Source: Paenibacillus caseinilyticus (lineage in GTDB: Bacteria; Bacillota; Bacilli; Paenibacillales; NBRC-103111). From it: 64,000 nt of DNA. The translations under genes and the position numbers were made by a program. How positions within the stretch are numbered: the first letter of the stretch is position 1; each line of letters starts with the position of its first letter. The DNA is taken from positions 1 through 64,000 of the forward strand of contig NZ_JAQAGY010000015.1 of assembly GCF_027533645.1 (NCBI RefSeq). Reading direction: 5' to 3'. Below, piece after piece: positions 61,700-64,000 of the stretch. The notes beneath the pieces are model-generated. The model searched no databases, was not told the DNA's origin, and worked only from the letters and a program-made list of their open reading frames with translations.

Positions 61700-62791
61700 C
61701 TATTGTCCCCATGCTTTGCGTATACGTTCTACCGCGAGAAGCATCACAGGGATGATCAATCCGACCACCAGGACCAAGGGCTCCCACACTTTCTTATCCC
61801 ACTCCGCCATATAATTCACATTCGGATAAACCACTTGTCCGTAGACCACCAGCAGCATGCCGAGCGGCAGAACCAAGGGCCGGTAGCTCTTCATCCGGAC
61901 AAGCTGCGACAGCGATAAGGCACTGGCATACAGATACAGCGTTAATTTAAAAAAAATGGAGATGAACCACAACGCGGCAATAATGATTTCGACCCGTTCA
62001 ATGAACTTGCCAACACTGATTTTCTTGGCCAGCGCATAGCTCGGATACATGAGCCTCTCGGTCAAATCCGCCCCCAGCACCGCGATGCTCAGGAAGGAGA
62101 TGGCGATGATAAAAAATCCGCCCGTCAGATTGGCCGAGACGATTGCTTTTCCGGTCGTCTGCGGTCGTTTGACGGAAGGAATAACCATGAGGAACGAGAT
62201 GAGCGGGAACGCCGAGATCCCCATGAGGGTGATGCCGGAGCGCAGCAGCGACTTCAGGTCTGCCTCGAAGAGCGGTTGTACCTTCTCGATATCGATCTTC
62301 GGCAGCAGAAGGAGCGCGAGGCCCGCGAACAGGAGCAGAAACCAGGGGAAGAAGATTTCGGCCGTTCTCGCGATCGTCTCAAGCCCAAGGCGCAGCGCCA
62401 TCACGACGATGATGGCAAACAGCAAATGAATGAATTGGACCGGCGTTTCGACCAGAATCTGCGTCGTTAAAAAATTGCTTACATAGCTGATCAGCGAAGC
62501 CGCGGACACAAAAAAGAAAAAAATATAGAAAAGGCATACGGCCGTTCCTATCCATGTGCCAAGCACTTCACGGCAGTACTCCACAAAGCTCTTCTGTCCC
62601 AGCCGCCTGCCGAAAAAGCCGACAAACCACACCGCGGGCATCCCCATGACAACGCCGATAACCGCAGCAATCCAGGCATCCTGATGCGCCTCGGCCGCCA
62701 ACCCCGCAGGCGTAATGAGGATCGTCGTCCCGATGGTGAAGAGGATGACGAGCAGTTGGAACTGGGCGGTGCTGATTACGCTTTTATCCAT
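61700..62791 (-). CDS. gerAB: GerAB-family spore germination permease
   Basis: 363 residues with about ten membrane helices and almost no loops, the usual length for the B subunit of GerA-type germinant receptors (APC superfamily, endospore GerAB). Recognisable features are the N-terminal ISTAQFQLLVILFTIGTTIL helix, GVVMGMPAVWFVG, and FPLISFLMVIPSV in the sixth helix. In the spore inner membrane it forms, with the A and C subunits, the receptor for nutrient germinants and acts as the germinant-binding or transport subunit. It follows the small membrane protein by 67 bp and the C-subunit gene on the same strand. Transcription in the forespore is expected; no sigma-G promoter can be seen because the operon start is outside the window. 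Confidence 0.92.
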   Translation of the reverse strand: MDKSVISTAQFQLLVILFTIGTTILITPAGLAAEAHQDAWIAAVIGVVMGMPAVWFVGFFGRRLGQKSFVEYCREVLGTWIGTAVCLFYIFFFFVSAASLISYVSNFLTTQILVETPVQFIHLLFAIIVVMALRLGLETIARTAEIFFPWFLLLFAGLALLLLPKIDIEKVQPLFEADLKSLLRSGITLMGISAFPLISFLMVIPSVKRPQTTGKAIVSANLTGGFFIIAISFLSIAVLGADLTERLMYPSYALAKKISVGKFIERVEIIIAALWFISIFFKLTLYLYASALSLSQLVRMKSYRPLVLPLGMLLVVYGQVVYPNVNYMAEWDKKVWEPLVLVVGLIIPVMLLAVERIRKAWGQ

Positions 62792-62858
62792 GATTCTCCA
62801 CGGCCCCCTGCCGATTGCCTGCCGTTCTCACGAGGGATTCCCCTTCCGTAGCCTTGAC

Positions 62859-63092
62859 CTACTTCAACCATCGCTCCAGCGCTTCGCCTGCGGGACGGAA
62901 CACCATTTCCAAACCACGGCTAGGATTCGGGATGGGGAGATGAGCCGCCTGCGCCATGGCCACACCGGTGCCGTAGACAAGCAAGAGACTGAAAGCGGCC
63001 AAATCCCTGTAGCTTCCCTTCCTCCACAAGCCCGGCGCTTCGTACATCCAGATCAGGCCGGCAATCAACAGAATGCAGAAAGCGGACCACAT
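62859..63092 (-). CDS. Small membrane protein within the ger operon
   Basis: 77 residues with two likely helices (SAFCILLIAGLIWMYEA and LAAFSLLLVYGTGVAMA) separated by a basic linker, and a soluble C-terminus. The start is 2 bp after the GerAC-type stop. Short membrane proteins of this kind accompany ger operons in Bacillales (GerD/GerAD-like small subunits), but I cannot assign this one to a family. A role as an accessory receptor subunit is inferred from position. Confidence 0.7.
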   Translation of the reverse strand: MWSAFCILLIAGLIWMYEAPGLWRKGSYRDLAAFSLLLVYGTGVAMAQAAHLPIPNPSRGLEMVFRPAGEALERWLK

Positions 63093-63094
63093 GG

Positions 63095-64000
63095 CTATTC
63101 TTCCGCCTCCTTTTTGTGATTAACAGGCTCTTTCACGGTTCCGACCCTCCGGAGTTTGGCATCCACCTCCACCTCGACAGGCACGCCGGGCATCACCGAT
63201 TCCCAGCGGGTCTGCACCTGCTTCCAGATCTTCGGCTGGTCCCTGTGCACGGCATTGCCGAACCCGAAGATGTCTGTTTTCAGCCTCTTCTGGGACGCTT
63301 GGACGCCAGCCCGGATGCTGCCCCGGATGGCTTCTTCGAGCCGCTGCTCGATCTCAGGTACGGTCTGGATATCCATCACCTTCAGCGGACATTCCACATC
63401 GCCGATATTGGCCTCCGTTTCTAGCCGGATGGTTATCTCCGGAGCTCCGTCTTGTGCGCTCGCACGGATCTTGCTTTGGATGCGGGTCAGCTCCATTGCT
63501 ACTTTTCCCCCGCCGCCCGGGCAGCGGAGATTCACGATCGAGCTCTTCAGATTCCGCAGCACATAATTGAACCCGATGGCCTCTTCTTCGGTCAGCCAGC
63601 CGGCCAGCCGGTCATCCCGGAAAGCAGCCATCCCGTGGTACCGCAGCACCGTATCCGTCACCGTTTTTCCGACATTCGATTTATTCATGGCCCGCTGGGT
63701 GGAGCCCGTCAATTGAATTCCGGTAACGACCGGGTTCGTTCCTTTGCTGAGCATATCGGACAGAAGATCATCGAGCGTAATTTCCGTCTCTCCGGCCCAG
63801 TTCTCTTTCATCACCTGCAGCGCCGAGTACATTTTGTTCGCCGGAATCTTCTCCAACGGCGTCAGGGCGCCCAGGATCTGTTCGGCCCGCGACTCCCTCG
63901 CGATCAGGACGAAGAAATCGGTGCGGAGCTCATGATCCCGCGAGAGAAAATCCAAGGCGTCGCCCACCCCTTGACGCGCCACCTCTTCTCCGATCACCAC
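63095..64000 (-). CDS. gerAC: GerAC-family germinant receptor lipoprotein, 5' end outside window
   Basis: The last 301 residues of a Ger(x)C protein; the frame continues past the right edge. The family is about 370-400 residues, so roughly 80, including the lipoprotein signal, are missing. Visible family traits are the conserved TGIQLTGSTQ block, MAAFRDDRLAGWLTEEEAIGFNYV and a C-terminal alpha/beta domain with IEQRLEEAIRGSI and DIFGFGNAVHR. It is the C subunit of a GerA-type receptor, anchored on the outer face of the spore inner membrane. It is followed by the small membrane protein and the GerAB permease in the same operon. Confidence 0.9.
   Translation of the reverse strand: MVIGEEVARQGVGDALDFLSRDHELRTDFFVLIARESRAEQILGALTPLEKIPANKMYSALQVMKENWAGETEITLDDLLSDMLSKGTNPVVTGIQLTGSTQRAMNKSNVGKTVTDTVLRYHGMAAFRDDRLAGWLTEEEAIGFNYVLRNLKSSIVNLRCPGGGGKVAMELTRIQSKIRASAQDGAPEITIRLETEANIGDVECPLKVMDIQTVPEIEQRLEEAIRGSIRAGVQASQKRLKTDIFGFGNAVHRDQPKIWKQVQTRWESVMPGVPVEVEVDAKLRRVGTVKEPVNHKKEAEE

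Noticed and set aside
1-64000. CRISPR arrays, tRNA or rRNA genes, insertion-sequence transposases
   Set aside because: None seen; the only mobile element signal is the intron fragment at the left edge.

Overview
The window looks like chromosomal DNA of a GC-rich spore-forming Firmicute, most likely a Paenibacillus of the P. mucilaginosus type. This rests on high GC, strong Shine-Dalgarno sites, a spore germination (Ger) operon, an SLH-domain surface protein, and a giant non-ribosomal peptide synthetase (NRPS) locus built around 2,4-diaminobutyrate (Dab), as in polymyxin and octapeptin producers. The species is inferred. Almost every gene is on the minus strand; only one small gene is clearly on the plus strand.

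Left flank (1-9499). The first ~118 bases are the 5' end of a group IIC intron. It is inserted directly behind the perfect terminator hairpin of a Rieske/FAD oxidoreductase gene. Next come a BNR-repeat lipoprotein, a DUF975-like membrane protein, a small unknown plus-strand gene, and a BlaI-type repressor with its M56 membrane-protease partner. The repressor promoter carries two TACAnnTGTA operators. A membrane-anchored PAF-acetylhydrolase-like hydrolase ends this part.

NRPS operon (56092 down to 9668, about 46 kb). Transcription runs Dab aminotransferase, NRPS-1 (3 A domains), NRPS-2 (7 A domains), NRPS-3 (1 A domain plus thioesterase), then two overlapping ABC exporter genes, and ends at a clear terminator at about 9621-9648. 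Adenylation codes read by eye give acyl - D-Dab - Thr - Dab - Leu - Dab - D-Phe - Leu - Dab - D-X - Val - Glu(?). This is an eleven-residue cationic lipopeptide, probably released as a Thr2 lactone, a Dab lactam or a linear acid. The first NRPS domain is a starter-type condensation domain, so N-acylation is expected. Unusually, the complete condensation domains that join the subunits sit at the C-termini of NRPS-1 and NRPS-2, each ending in a shared [DE]FAF tail. NRPS-2 and NRPS-3 begin with only the C-terminal half of a condensation domain.

Right flank. A 1.2-kb intergenic region (56093-57318) holds hairpins, a palindromic element found again at 61566-61608, and a possible 12-codon ORF. Then comes a tightly packed minus-strand operon: metallophosphoesterase, M23 peptidase, intact streptogramin B lyase (Vgb), and SLH protein. 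Vgb opens Thr-lactone depsipeptides, so its position next to an NRPS whose product contains Thr2 is suggestive. The window ends in a germinant-receptor operon (GerC-like, small membrane protein, GerB-like), cut by the right edge.

Limits: everything was read by eye. Domain borders are approximate (about 20 residues), substrate calls come from specificity-code residues recalled from known enzymes, and no database search was possible.
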